DNA from: Microglena sp. YARC
Taxonomy: Eukaryota; Chlorophyta; Chlorophyceae; Chlamydomonadales; Chlamydomonadaceae
NCBI GenBank assembly: GCA_022414725.1
Contig: CM039463.1
Span: 31,651,033-31,715,032 of the forward strand
Reading direction: 5' to 3'
DNA length: 64,000 nt
Part shown: one piece after another, positions 32,401-46,300 of the stretch
How the letters are laid out: each line of letters starts with the position of its first letter
Position numbering within the stretch: position 1 is the stretch's first letter
Notes under the pieces: generated by a model
Database searches by the model: none
What the model was told of the DNA's origin: nothing
What the model saw: the letters and a program-made list of their open reading frames with translations, nothing else
Translations under genes and position numbers: made by a program

Positions 32401-35400
32401 TATACAAAACAAGCACTGGTGAACTGAACCCCAACAAATTGTAAACGATGGGGGCCCGGAGTTCGTTATATGCAAATGCTTTAACTTAAAACATACAAGG
32501 TACCTACTACTTAAACCAAGCCTTGGCACGAATAGTCAAATTATATATAAAATAAAAACATGCAAGGTATGAACATCAAACTATAGATAAAATAAAAAAA
32601 CATGCAAGGTACCTGCTACTTGAACCAAGCCCTGGCACGAATATTCAAACTATATATACAAACTAAAATAAACAAACAAGGTACCTGCTAATTGAACTAA
32701 GCCTTGGCACGAATATTCAAATTGAAGCACAGCCGCGCATGCTTGCGATATGCCAACGCTTTGCTGTTGTGCCGCAGCCATCCACTGCTGCCGCCTGCAA
32801 ATATAGAGAGCACAGATGTGTGCACGTTTAGATGAGCATGTGTGCATGTGTGCACGTTTAGATAAGCATGTGTGCATGTTTACATGAGCATGTGTACATA
32901 TATAGAGAGAGCACATATGTGTGCACGTTTAGATGAGCATGTGCACATGTTTACATGCGCATGTGTGCATGTTTACATGAGCATGTGTGCAGATATAGAG
33001 AGAGCACATTTGTGTGCACGTTCACATGCGCATGTGTGCATGTTTACATGAGCATGTGTGCATATAGAGAGAGAGCACAGATGTGTTCACGTTTACAGGT
33101 GCATGTGTGCATATGGAGAGAGCACAGATGGCTTCAAAAATAGTAAGGTGCCCTAAGGGCCCCTGCGGTGGTCGGCCCAAGGGTCAGTAGGTTGAACTGA
33201 GCGAAGACAGGCGGGCAGGCAGTTCGCAGAACCTAGGCAAGGGCAGCCATGTCGCAATCGGGAAGGGGAGGCGAGTGGAAGGTCGCAAGACGCAAGACGC
33301 AAAAATGAGACGCCAGATTGGGCTTCTGGGAATTCGACGTTAATGCCCTTCAATCATTCAGTGCTTGCATTAGTGTACTAGTGCTTCCAGAAAAACAGCC
33401 GCTTCAGCTGTCGGCAAGAAGAAGGTTATTGTTTTATCCAGCTTTGCACCTAAGTCGGACCTAAGGACTTCATTTCGACCTGCAACAGACTTTCCGACCA
33501 TTCCAACCGACTGTTCGCCCATCTCCGGATGAATGTTCAACCGTTCTAACGGGCAATATAACTAACAATCTCATTCGCCAACCGCTTTATCTAGAATTTT
33601 TGCCCATTTCTAACCATTTTTGACCATGTCGGTTAATTATCAAACTTTTTGGCAATTTTCTGAGTTCCTTTCGCATAGGTCAGCGCCTTCGGGCCGACCA
33701 ACTTGTGAAGCGATGTGTTTATCATTATTGCAGTTTTTGGCGGAGCCCCCTCTTCAAGGGGGCGGGAGCCCCCATGTTTACCCCTTTGTCCTTTTGTCTG
33801 TCCGACCGAAAAATTGGAAATTGAAGCCTGACACGTCAGCCAACGGTCGTGTAACTAAATCGCTTCGGTCAGCTCCATCGTTGCCACCTTTTGTTCCGTG
33901 GCCAACACACTCCGCCAATTTTCCGCGTCGCTTGCGCCGCTGCATAGGACTTGTCTATGGGCATTTCCCTTCATGTTGGGGTGAAGTGGGGTTGAGTGGG
34001 GTTAATGCCCCTTCCTAGCGTCATTTATATTTATACTGATTGACCGTGTACAGGCGTGATTTCTTGCATTTATTTTGTGTTTTTGGCAGAGCTCCCCCTC
34101 CTGGGGGGCAGGTGCCCCCAGATTTATCCCGTTGTCCGTTTGACAACGTTTCCCTGGCATTGGCAGGGGGGTCTAAGGGCGCAGCAGCACTGCTCTTATC
34201 CGCCATACTATTACTCATACCGTATTATACAAAACAAACTGACCTAAACAGCACTTCAGAACAGAAAGTGAATCTTGTGCTGTTAAGCGTACTTGACCAT
34301 GACATGGTTCAGCTCCCTAGCACTGGCAGTGATGTCGAAGGGCACAGCAGCACTCCTCTTATCCGCCATGCTATTATCCATACCGTATTATACAAAACAA
34401 ACTGACCTAAACTGCACTTCAGAACAGAAAGTGAATCTAGTGCTGTTAAAAGTACTTGACCATGAGATGGTTCAGCTCCCTAGCACTGGCAGTGATGTCG
34501 AAGGGCACAGCAGCACTCCTCTTGACCGCCATGCTATTGTTCATACCGTATTATACAAAACATACTGCACTAAACTGCACTTCAGAACAGAAAGTGAATC
34601 TAGTGCTGTTAAGCGTACTTGACCATGACATGGTTCAGCTCCCTAGCACTGGCAGTGAGGCCCAAGGGCACAACAGCACTCCTCTTGACCGCCATGCTAT
34701 TGTTCATACTGTATTACACACAACTCACCTTGACATAAGCCCATTCAGCTCCCTAGCACTGGCAGTGAGGTTCGAGGGCACAATAGCACTCCTCTTGACC
34801 GCCATGCTCTTCAGCAGCATTGTGCTAAATAAAATAAGCTAACCTCGGGGTTAACCTAGTTTTCTGGCGGAGCCCCCTCTTCCAGGGGATGGGAGCCCCC
34901 AGGGTTACACATTTGTCCGACCGACTGACCGACCGTCTGACCGAAACGAAGCCTGACATGTCAGCCAACGGTCTCGTAACTAACTCGCTTTCGTTGCCAC
35001 CTGCACCTGTCGCTCCGTCCAAACACTCTCCGCCAATTTCTAGCGTCGCTCGCGTCGCTGCATAGAACTTGTTATCGCGTCGCTGCATAGAACTTGTTAT
35101 CGCGTCGCTGCATAGAACTTGTTATCGCGTCGCTGCATAGAACTTGTTATCGCGTCGCTGCATAGAACTTGTTATCGTGTCGCTGCATAGAACTTGTTAT
35201 CGCGTCGCTGCATAGAACTTGTTATCGCGTCGCTGCATAGAACTTGTCATCTAGTGTTTATCTAGTTTGTATCTAGTTGTTTTGAGAGGACTGTCACCCC
35301 AGGAACTAGGACCCCGTGAACAAAAAGAGTGTGTATCTCACAACTCACTTGGACATAAGACCATTCAGCTCCCTGGCACTGGTAGTGAGGTCCAAGGGCA

Positions 35401-36016
35401 CCGCAGCACTCTTCTTGACCGCCACGCTCTTCAGCAGCATTGTCCTAAATACAATAAGTTACTTTTTACCTACTTTTTACCTATTTTTTAAAAAACGACT
35501 GTCACCCCACCAGGCGTTATCATTATTTTTCCAACTCACCTTGACATAAGCCCATTCAGCTCCCTGGCACTGGCAGTGAGGTCCAAGGGCACAGCAGCAC
35601 TTCTCTTGACCGCCATGCTCTTTAGCAACGTCCCTTGCGCCTTGCCAACTGCTTGCACACAAGCCTTCTCCAATATGTTGAGAACATCGGAGCAATGGGG
35701 AAGATCATTGCAGGCGGCCTGCACACATTGGGGGTAGTAACCATGTAACCATGTTACCATGAGCTGAGAAACCATGAAACAATGTAATCATGAGCTGAGA
35801 AACCATAAACCATGTAACCGAGCTGAGAAACCATGAAACCATGTAACCATGAGCTGAGAAACCATGTAACAATTTGGGGTGAGATGGATGACGATCCTGA
35901 TGTTGTTCTTGAACCTGCGAACTTGTGAAATATGTCTTTGTAGAATTTGGCTTGGCTTTTATCTGGCACTACGGAGTGCATTTTGGGTGAGAGGGGTATG
36001 CATGTATGTATGCACG

Positions 36017-36050
<34 letters not shown>

Positions 36051-39000
36051 TGTATGTATGTATGTATGTATGTAGGTTACAGTCCATGATATGAAGGGGT
36101 GCCGCATCATGATTGCAGGCGGCCTGCACAAGTAGCGGGTACTGGCAGGTAGCTAAACTTGGCAGGGATACCGACACACAATCTCACACACACCACGACA
36201 TGCACACACATCACCACATACACACCACCACATGCACACACCTCCACCACCATCAAATACCATATGGCTGGGTGGGGTGGTGGGAGGTGGTGGGAGGTGG
36301 CAGCTTCCAGGCAGCTCCCACCCAGGCTTTAGGCACCAAATTCAACGCAAGGGGAAATGATCAAATGATATAATACAAAGAAGGGCTTGGGCCACACCTG
36401 CATTGCGGCCATGATTTGGGCACGGCTAATAAAGGGGGGCTTGGGCCACACCTGCATAATATAAAGGGGGGCTTGGATCATACCTGCATCGCAGACATGA
36501 TGTTGGCACGGCTGATGAAGCTGGAACTTGAGGGAGGAGCTGGCTCATGCGGTGCTTCCAAGGTGCGTAGAAAGTCGCTGATAGCTGCGCCAGGTGGGGG
36601 CTCATGGGGCTGCAATGCCTCTTCAATCCGGTGAACCTGTGCATTTGTGCGTGCAGCCGTTGGTTAGCACACCTCCTAGGATACAAATAAATAGGATATA
36701 CATACAGAGAGTGACGTACCTGCAACCACTTGTATGCGGCAAGATGTGTGCACTTTGTAATGGCGAGTATGATATCATATGATATCATACAAGTTGCATC
36801 ATGTAGTATTGTATATCAATGGTAACTTTAGCTTAGTCAGACTGCCAGAATCATATGAAACCATATGAAACCTTATGATGACATGATATCTTGTGATATC
36901 ATATTGTCGTTCCCTGCAGATGTGTGCACTTTGTAATTGCGAGTTTGATATCATATGATATCATACACATTGCGTCATGTGGTATTGTATATCATGGTAA
37001 CTTTAGCTTAGTCAGACTGCCAGAATCATATGAAACCATATGAAACCATATGATGACACGATATCTTGTGATATCATGTCATATTGTATCATATTGTGTC
37101 ATATTATGTAATATTGTCGTTCCCTGCAGATGTGTGCACTTTGTAAAGCAGTTTTGGAACTGGACAGGGCTGGGTGGGGGATGGGGTGGGCGGGGTTGCC
37201 ACTTATTCCAAGATAGGGCAGGGGGGGAAGGGGGTGGGCGGGACATACCTACAACCACTCTTAGGCGGATATAGGATATACATACAAACAGTAACATATA
37301 TATACATATATAGGATATACATACAAACAGTGACATACCTGCAACCACTCGTAGGCGGCCAGATGCCGCAGGAGTTCAGCTCGATTTCTGCATGCCAGCT
37401 CATCAATTCTCAACCTAATGACAGCTATGGCTGACTCCGTCCGAGCTGCCCCTATTTCCGATGCAAGGGCAAGGGCATGCAGCATCTCAGCACTGGGGCT
37501 GCTTTGCCAGGCTGGCATGTATGGCTGAAGCTGTGCTGCCAAGCCAAGGACCATGGAGCTGGCTACAGAGGCAACATGCTTGGCCAGGACCCTAGCAACA
37601 GCATCGGCCCTACGTTGCAAAGAAACTGACAGCTGCGAAGGGATGTTGCCCTGTGAATCGACTTGCTCTCCCTCAACTGACAGGGCCACCTGAGCATCCT
37701 CTGCTGGCGCTTCAGCCAGGCCCACTTCAGCATCCTGGGTTTCTGCAACAGCCAGGCCCGCCTGGCCGTCCTTCGTCCCTGCTCGACCTTGCATCATTCC
37801 TGCTTGACCTAGCATCGTTCCTGCTTGACCTTGCATCGTTCCTGATCGACCTTGCATCGTTCCTGCTTGACCTTGCATCGTTCCTGATTGACCTTGCATC
37901 GTTCCTGATTGACCTTGCATCGCTCCTACTCGATCTTGCTCCAAAGAGCACGCAGAGAAAAGGCCTTGGAGAGCTAGGAGAGTGTCAATCTTGGACTGCC
38001 ATTGCATCAGCGGTGGTGCCAGTGGCACCCAGCCAACTCTGATGCTCAGGCTACCTTCTTCAGAGCAGTCTTCCCCTCCACGCGCCAATCCATCTCCTGG
38101 CTTTGGACTTGGTTTCAGATCTGTGGTGGTGTGGTAGATGGAGGGCAGCAGGATTGACTCTGTACAGTTTTGGGTGCAAGTATATGCGTGAGTGGGCAAG
38201 TGACATAGCTTTTACTTCCAGCAACGAGCAGCAGCTTCTAGGCAGCTCCCTGAGCCAGCCACTGGGCCAAGCCCCAAGATGTCAACAGTACTGGAAAGAT
38301 GATTCTGTTAGATTACGGGTGAACTAGCTTGCGTTAGGTTAGGGCTCCCCAGCGGACCCCCCTGATTGCCTCAGCGGCCTTACGGGGGGACTTAGTACTG
38401 AACAAGATGGCCAACCCGACAACGGACACTAGTATGCTCCTGACGGGATTCGAACTCATCCTCATCTTCGGCCCTATAAGGAGTCACGCTTTTGTCAAGC
38501 TATACAAAACAAAGGTAATAATAACGCCTGGTGGGGCGTGGTATTAAGGGAACCCATCGAACGCGGGTAGAGAGCGGTCTTCTACCTCAATTGGACAAGC
38601 TACCATCGCGGTTGAGAACGACCTGCAACGCTTAGGGCGACCGTAGGGGGAATCGAACCCCCGACCCTACATCCTCAAAGCGACTTGGAGTACCACTACA
38701 CCAATTGATTCGCTGAAAGGGGCTAAGCTATACCACGCCGCCATACTCGATTGTCTTCTGTAGCAGAGTAGTTTTACCCAGTTTGGCTGGGTAGCAAGCA
38801 AGGGGAGCTGCCTAGAAGATGCTGCTCAATGCAAAAAAGAAAAGCTGTGGCAACTTGGTAAGAGAAACAGTGCAGAATCTGCCCCCTCTCCATACCAGCC
38901 CACCCCCACCTCAAAAGAACTCACCTTGCACGCTTGTTGAGGGGATTTTGCTGCTGGAGTCAGACCCTCCTCCAGTGAGGTCTGCCGTGGATGGGGTGAC

Positions 39001-42000
39001 CTGACGAACAGCTGCCTGGGCATCGTGCAGCTGTGTCAAAGCCAAGCAGGCGTCTGCCAAGATGTGGTGAATGGCGATGTTGCCCCACGCGACCGGAGCC
39101 TGCTGGCTGGGGTCCACTGCAGCATCTGAGCCTGCCATCTGAAACAGAGTCTTACCAGACGTTGGTGGTGGGACAACCGAGTCTAGCGTATCCTGGGTAT
39201 CATCAGCATGGATTTGAGTGTTGGCCCCAGCTAGAGCCTGGTCTGTCGGGTTCCAGGTGCTGTGCAGGACTGCTCTGGCCTTTGCTGGGCAACCTAGCAT
39301 GAGGGTGAAGAACTGCCCCAGACACGTATCTAGAGCTGCGTTGAGCTCATCGAACTGAGCTGCAGGCGCGGGACTTCCAGATGCCCCTTTTTGGAAGCTT
39401 CCAGAAGCATCATCTGGGCCGGGACTTCCGGATGCCCCTTTTTGGAAGCTTCCGGAAGGTTCATCTGGGCCGGGACTTCCGGATGCCCCTTTTTGGAAGC
39501 TTCCGGAAGGTTCATCTGGGTCGGGACTTCCGGATGCCCCTTTTTGGAGGCTTCCGGAAGCATCATCTAGGCCGCCTGCGCTCATCAATCCCACAGGGCT
39601 CTGATGGTGCAGAGCCCAGCCTTGCTCCATCAACACCCGCACCTGAAATTGAAATTGCAATTGTTACATCCATATGATGCAGTCACTCACAGGAGGTGAA
39701 TTTAAGGACACCACCGCGTAAGCCGGAGCTAGCAGTAGTCACCGTTAAACTGCACCTGAAAATGTGTCAAGTGTGATGAGAGTAGACTGTAGCACGAACT
39801 CAGGGCCCCGGTCGGTAAAAATATTGATTGGGGTTCATTTCATCATTGCTCTTTCTGCCCCTCCAAATATTATGGTTTGGCAGGTCCCTTTAGCCCATCT
39901 GGTCTACCCCTGGACTGTAACAACAACAACAACAACAAAAACAACAACAACAACAGCAACAGCAACAACAACAACAACAACAAAAGCAACATCAACAACA
40001 CCACCACGACCAACAGCATACCTAACATGCAGATATAAGAATACTAACATGTAAGAATGCATACATGTAAGCATACATATATGCAAGAAAACATACAACA
40101 CCCGCACCTGGTATGAGCAGGCCGCAGCTGAGTGGGCAGCACTAAGCAAGATGGTGGTGGTGTAGGTGTAGGTGCGGTGGTGATATAGTTGCGGTTGTGG
40201 TGTAGGTGTAGGTGTGGTGGTATGCCGGATGCATTGAACACTACATGTGCACGTCTTCATACTGTCTTCATTCTGGCTCGCACTTGGTCTGAACATTCTG
40301 ATTCTGATATAAATAAATCATCTGATTCTGACTGATTCTGACATAATTAAATTTTTATTCTTCATACTGTCTTCATTCTGGCTCGCACTTGGTCTGAACA
40401 GGACGCCGCTGCATGGGCTGCACTCTACGTGCGGTGGTGGTGTAGGTGCAGGTGAAGGTGAGGTGGTATGCTGCATGCATATAACACTACACGGGAATGT
40501 CTTCATACTGTCTACATTCTGGCACGCACCTGTTCTGAGCAAGCCCCCCCCCCCCCCCCTCCCCCCCCACACACACAAACACACACACATTAAGACATGC
40601 CCATCCACCACCGACCGGCGCAGTGGGTGATGGATAAGCATGTCTTCAAGCTGTCTTCTGGCGCGCACCTGGTCAGAGCAGGCCGCTGCCGCATGGGCAG
40701 CACTCTCAAGCAAGATCGAGCCCCCAGCACTGAGTTGGCCAGCCAGCATTGGCACCACCATCGTGTGCAGCGCCTCCACGCTTTCTGTTACCGCACATGC
40801 AGCGGCCACCGCTGTCGTCAACACAAGGGGAGGCGGCGTGGGCTGGTGAAGTGCAAGAAGGGCATGCACCGTCACCAGCAGAGGTCTCGCAACTCCGACC
40901 AAGGGCCAGGCTGTGCCCACCAAGCCCCCACTGGAACCCGAGCTTGTGACTGTAGCTTGCTGACTTTCCTCTGTGCCCTGAGCACTCCCCACTAAGCCAA
41001 GGTCTTTCAGTTCCCTAACGCAGGCTGCCAAAGCGTGGTGCATCAAAGTGCCATGCATGGGGGCGTAGGCCCCTCCCCCTTCAAGCTTATGGGCCGTAAC
41101 ATTGGTATGCACTAGGGCAGAGGACCCTCCCCCTCTAAGGGCCACCACCACACCCGCTAACTTCCTCTCAAGCTCACTCATGCATGCGTGAGGCTCAGCT
41201 GGAATGACTTGGCCTGCGGCATCAAGGAGAGCCGCATCCACAGGTGGCTTGGCCCCAAGGGGAGGCGCATCCGCAGGTGCCTTGGCCCCATGACAGTGAT
41301 CCAAACTCACCAGAGCACCTGTAGTGGCACTTCCCACTGTCTCCCTACCGTCGGTCGTGCTATCATCCCCAGGTGGCTTGGCCCCAGGCCTGTCTTCAAA
41401 GCCTAGGGATTGTAAATTCGGATTGCCTCCCCTCCGGGCATCCACATGAGCTGCTAAGTCAAGTGTGTACTTCATCGCCCGCCAGATGCCAGCCGCTATA
41501 TGAGGTGGCGGATCCATGGGCGATTGCGCGAAAGCTCTAGCCGAGGCGTCGGGGGAGGCAGAGGCAAGCAGACATGCGAGAGCCTGAGAGGGACAGAAAC
41601 ATGGAAGTGGACGTATGTTCGGCTCGAGTAATCCTTAAGTAAATCTTGATTTATAGGGGGTATGGGCTTTGGAGGAGGAGGGAGGCAGAAGCCAGCTAGC
41701 ATACGAGTGAATGGGAGGGACAAAAACATGGGAGTGGATGAAAGTCCGGCTTGAGTAATTTGTAAAGTCAAACTCAACTTAAAGGGGGTATGGGCTTCGA
41801 TGGAGGAGGGAGGCAGAAGCCAGCAGGGATACAAGTGCATGGGAGGGACAGGAACATGGGAGTGGATGTAAGCCCGGCTTGAGTAATCTATATAGTAAAA
41901 CTTGATTTACAGGGCGCATAGGCTTCAAAGGAGGAGGGATGAGATTATATTTGATGCATTTGGAGCAGATGTACACAGGGATATTTTTTTTCAAATCAAA

Positions 42001-43319
42001 AAGAGGAAATCTTATTCCTTTTCTTTTTTCCCCTCCCTGTTTTCCTTCCAAAACAGGATCCATATTCCGATTTTTGTCGATTTCAATTTCAATTTCAGTC
42101 AATTTCAGTAAAAAAAAAAAAACTTTTTTTAGGTTTCTTATTCCGATAATTTTGGCCAAAACGGGGACTCGTATTCCGATCGGAATATATCCCGGGAAAA
42201 AAATCCCTGGATGTTCATTTCTACCCAGATGTACATTTCTACCCAGAGCACTCAAGGCCCTGTTACTGTTTGAAATCTGTGTATTTTGGGCGGAGCCCCC
42301 AGGGTTACCCCGTTGTCTGTTTGACTGTCCGTCAGACCGCCCCCCCGAGACAAAGCCTGACATGACAGCCAACGGTCTCGTAACTAACTCGCTTCCGTTG
42401 CCATCTGATGCTCCGTTGTGAACACTCTCCGCCAATTTTTAGCGTGGCTTGCGGCGCTGCATAGAACTTGAATTATTGAGGCTGTCAGACATGCTAGTGG
42501 CTGAGACCAAGATAGGGGGAAGCTGGTCAGCACTTGGGGGTTTAGGTGTGTTAGGTTTAGGTGGTTTAAATGCAAGTGGCTGAGACCAAGGTAGGGGGAA
42601 GCTGGTCAGCACTTGGGGTTTAGGTGGTGTATGGTTTAGGTAGTTTAGGTTTGGGTGATTTATGGTTGAGGTGGTCTAGGGTTGTGGTGGATTAGATTTA
42701 GGTGGTTTAGGTGAAGATGCTTTAGGTTTAGGTGGTCTGGGAAAAGAAGTGCCGACCAGCTTCTCCCAATCTGAAAATTGAAAATTGGTACGCCCTACCA
42801 CGAGGCATGAGATTGAAGGAGCCTTCCTGTTACCATACCGTACATACTGGAGAATGGCTACTTGGGTTTTTGGTTTCGCAGACCGCTACTGCGCCTGAAC
42901 ATGGACTACCGCACAACAGCACATAGGGAAGTTCTCTACCTCTTCCAAGGCGGCAGGTCTGACATTTGGGAACCTGGCCACTGTAGAATGACTACCATGT
43001 TGGCACCATGAAATCTATTTTATCTGACATTTGGGAACCTGGCAAGCTTTTTCCTACCTGTGACCACTTGTGGTCATGGCTCAGGGCGACGCAGTTGCTG
43101 GGCAGCAGGTTGCGCAACAGGGAGACATAGACCTCCAGCGCAGATGCCGCATCTGTCAGCAACGACTCCCGCTGCTGCAGGGATGCAGCTGCTTTGGTAT
43201 CCAGCAGCTTACACTCGTTGAGCAGCTCAGGGGAGAAGACGTCCTCCACTGTGCAGCGATAAATAAATAAATGTGAAATAATAAATCATGTATGTGCAGG
43301 TATGTGAATAAATAAATGT

Positions 43320-43351
<32 letters not shown>

Positions 43352-46300
43352 GAAGAAAGAAATGTGAATAATTATTCCTGGAATAAATGGATCCCCTTGC
43401 CCCCCTTTCCCCCCCTGCCCTATCTTGGAATAAGTGGCTACCCTGTCCAGTCCACCCCCCACCCTGCCCCGTCCACTTCCAAAATTGCATTACAAACTGC
43501 ACACATCTGCAGGGAACGACAATATGATATCACAAGATATCATGTCATCATATGATCAGGGTACTACTGAGCACACGCGGCAGCGCAGCACCGCGCTGCC
43601 TTTTTGAGCCCCTCTGCGCGTTGCGCACAGTTTTTTCAACCCCCTGTGGGCGCAGCACGCAGTTTTTGTGCTTTTTGCACAAAAAAGCGCTGACCAATTT
43701 GACGTTTGTGCGCTTTAAGCGCTGACCAATTTGGCAAGAAGTAGTACCCTGCATAGGATATCATATAATGCCGGCAGGCTGACTAGGCTAAAGTTACCAT
43801 TTATATACAATACTACATGATGCATCTTGTATGAAATCATCTGATATCATACTCACCTTTGGTCAACATCATATGATGTGCGGGTCCCTAAACACATGCA
43901 CCTACCCATTCACCTGGTAACCTGACAGCATTGGTGAAGATGCAGGCACCACCCTCATGAGGGTGATGCAGCAGGTACAGTGCAGTACAGCGTGCAGTAC
44001 ACATGCACCTATCCATTCACCTGGTGAGTTGACAGCATTGGTGAAGATGCAGGCACCACCCTCATGAGGGTGATGCAGCAGGTACAGTGCAGTACAGCGT
44101 GCAGTACACATGCACCTATCCATTCACCTGGTGACCTGACAGCATTGGTGAAGATGCAGGCGCCACCCTCATGAGGGTGATGCAGCAGGTACAGTGCAGT
44201 ACAGCGTGCAGTACACATGCACCTATCCATTCACCTGGTGAGTTGACAGCATTGGTGAAGATGCAGGCACCACCCTCATGAGGGTGATGCAGCAGGTACA
44301 GTGCAGTACAGCGTGCAGTACACTTGCACCTATCCATTCACCTGGTGACCTGACAGCATTGGTGAAGATGCAGGCACCACCCTCATGAGGGTGATGCAGC
44401 AGGTACAGTGCAGTACAGCGTGCAGTACACATGCACCTATCCATTCACCTGGTGAGTTGACAGCATTGGTGAAGATGCAGGCACCACCCTCATGAGGGTG
44501 ATGCAGCAGGTACAGTGCAGTACAGCGTGCAGTACACATGCACCTATCCATTCACCTGGTGACCTGACAGCATTGTGAAGATGCAGCACCACCCTCATGA
44601 GGGTATGCAGCAGGTACAGTGCAGTACAGCGTGCAGTACACATGCACCTATCCATTCACCTGGTGACCTGACAGCATTGGTGAAGATGTAGGCACCACCC
44701 TCATGAGGGTGATGCAGCAGGTACAGTGCAGTACAGCGTGCAGTACACATGCACCTATCCATTCACCTGGTGAGTTGACAGCATTGGTGAAGATGCAGGC
44801 ACCACCCTCATGAGGGTGATGCAGCAGGTACAGTGCAGTACAGCGTGCAGTACACATGCACCTATCCATTCACCTGGTGACCTGACAGCATTGGTGAAGA
44901 TGCAGGCACCACCCTCATGAGGGTGATGCAGCAGGTACAGTGCAGTACAGCGTGCAGTACACATGCACCTATCCATTCACCTGGTGAGTTGACAGCATTG
45001 GTGAAGATGCAGGCACCACCCTCATGAGGGTGATGCAGCAGGTACAGTGCAGTACAGCGTGCAGTACACTTGCACCTATCCATTCACCTGGTGACTTGAT
45101 GGCATTGGTGATGATGCAGGCACCACCCTCATGAGGGTGATGCAGCAGGTACAGTGCAGTACAGCGTGCAGTACACATGCACCTATCCATTCACCTGGTG
45201 TTTTGATAGCATTGGTGATGATGCAGGCGCCACCCTCGTGCGGGTGATGCAGCAGGAACAGTGCGACGGGGGCTTCGCTGCTCCTCCAGCAAGATGAACC
45301 TGGAGGGTCATGCAAAAAAATGGAAATTCATGCGCCGCACGAAACAAAAAGTGAACCAGGTATGGTATGACACCATGAAAGGCTCAGCAAGTTTTGATCA
45401 ATGAAACATGAAAATTCATACGCTGCACAAAAAAACAAATAGTGAACCAGGCAGGCCATGACGCCATGAAAGGTTCAGCAAGTGTTGATCAGTGACAAAA
45501 GTAAAATTCATACGCCGCATGAAAAAATTAGTAACCAGGCATGTTATGTCACCATGGAAGGTTCAGCAAGTGTTGATCAATAAAAAATGGGAAGTCATAC
45601 GCCTTACCCACGGGAGTGATGTTTAAAGGAACCTTCCCGTTCGCTTGCACTGGGGAATGGTTAGTATGATGGGTTTTGGTTTCAGAGACAGCTACTTTGC
45701 TTGAGCTTCAACTACAGCGTAACAGCACGGAAGAAAGTTCTCTACCTCTTCCAAGGTGGCAGGTCAGATATTAGGGAACCTAGCAAGGGCTCAAACCGCA
45801 GACCTGTCAAGTTGAAAGATGGGGCTCTCTTTTCTTCCTTAGGGCATTTGAAGGGGGTTAAATAAAGGTCAGGTAGAACCTTGCCCGAAAAAAAACCTTA
45901 CGGGCTCTGCCCCCTTTATAAAGAGCATTGGCCCCAGGGCCCCAAGAGCCCATAAAAAAAGGGTTCTAAGGGGGGCTCTGCCCCCCCTTAAAGTAGCCTG
46001 TTGTGGGGTTTATCAACCTCCTCTGAAATATACTACTGAACCAATCAGCCTGAGCTCGATCTCTCTCAGAATACCTTTCTAGAGTTGACATTACATAAGT
46101 ACATGGCCCAAGACATGCACATACACAACAAAACGGCGGCAGCAACCAGAACCAGAACAGCAAGAACTCTCTAAATACCCTTCTAGAGTTGACTTTACAT
46201 AAGAACATGCACATACACAACAAGAACGGCGGCAGCAACCAGAACCAGAACAGCAAGAACTCTCTAAATACCCTTCTAGAGTTGACTTTACATAAGAATC

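Noticed and set aside
40597..41406. Plus-strand frames of 60-130 codons
   Set aside because: Shadows of the 915-nt SMG1 exon in GC-rich DNA.
43895..45194. Thirteen tandem small genes (MDRCMCTARCTALYLLHHPH frames)
   Set aside because: They are overlapping readings of the 107-bp array. The frame that fits neighbouring SMG1 exons uses only the last unit.
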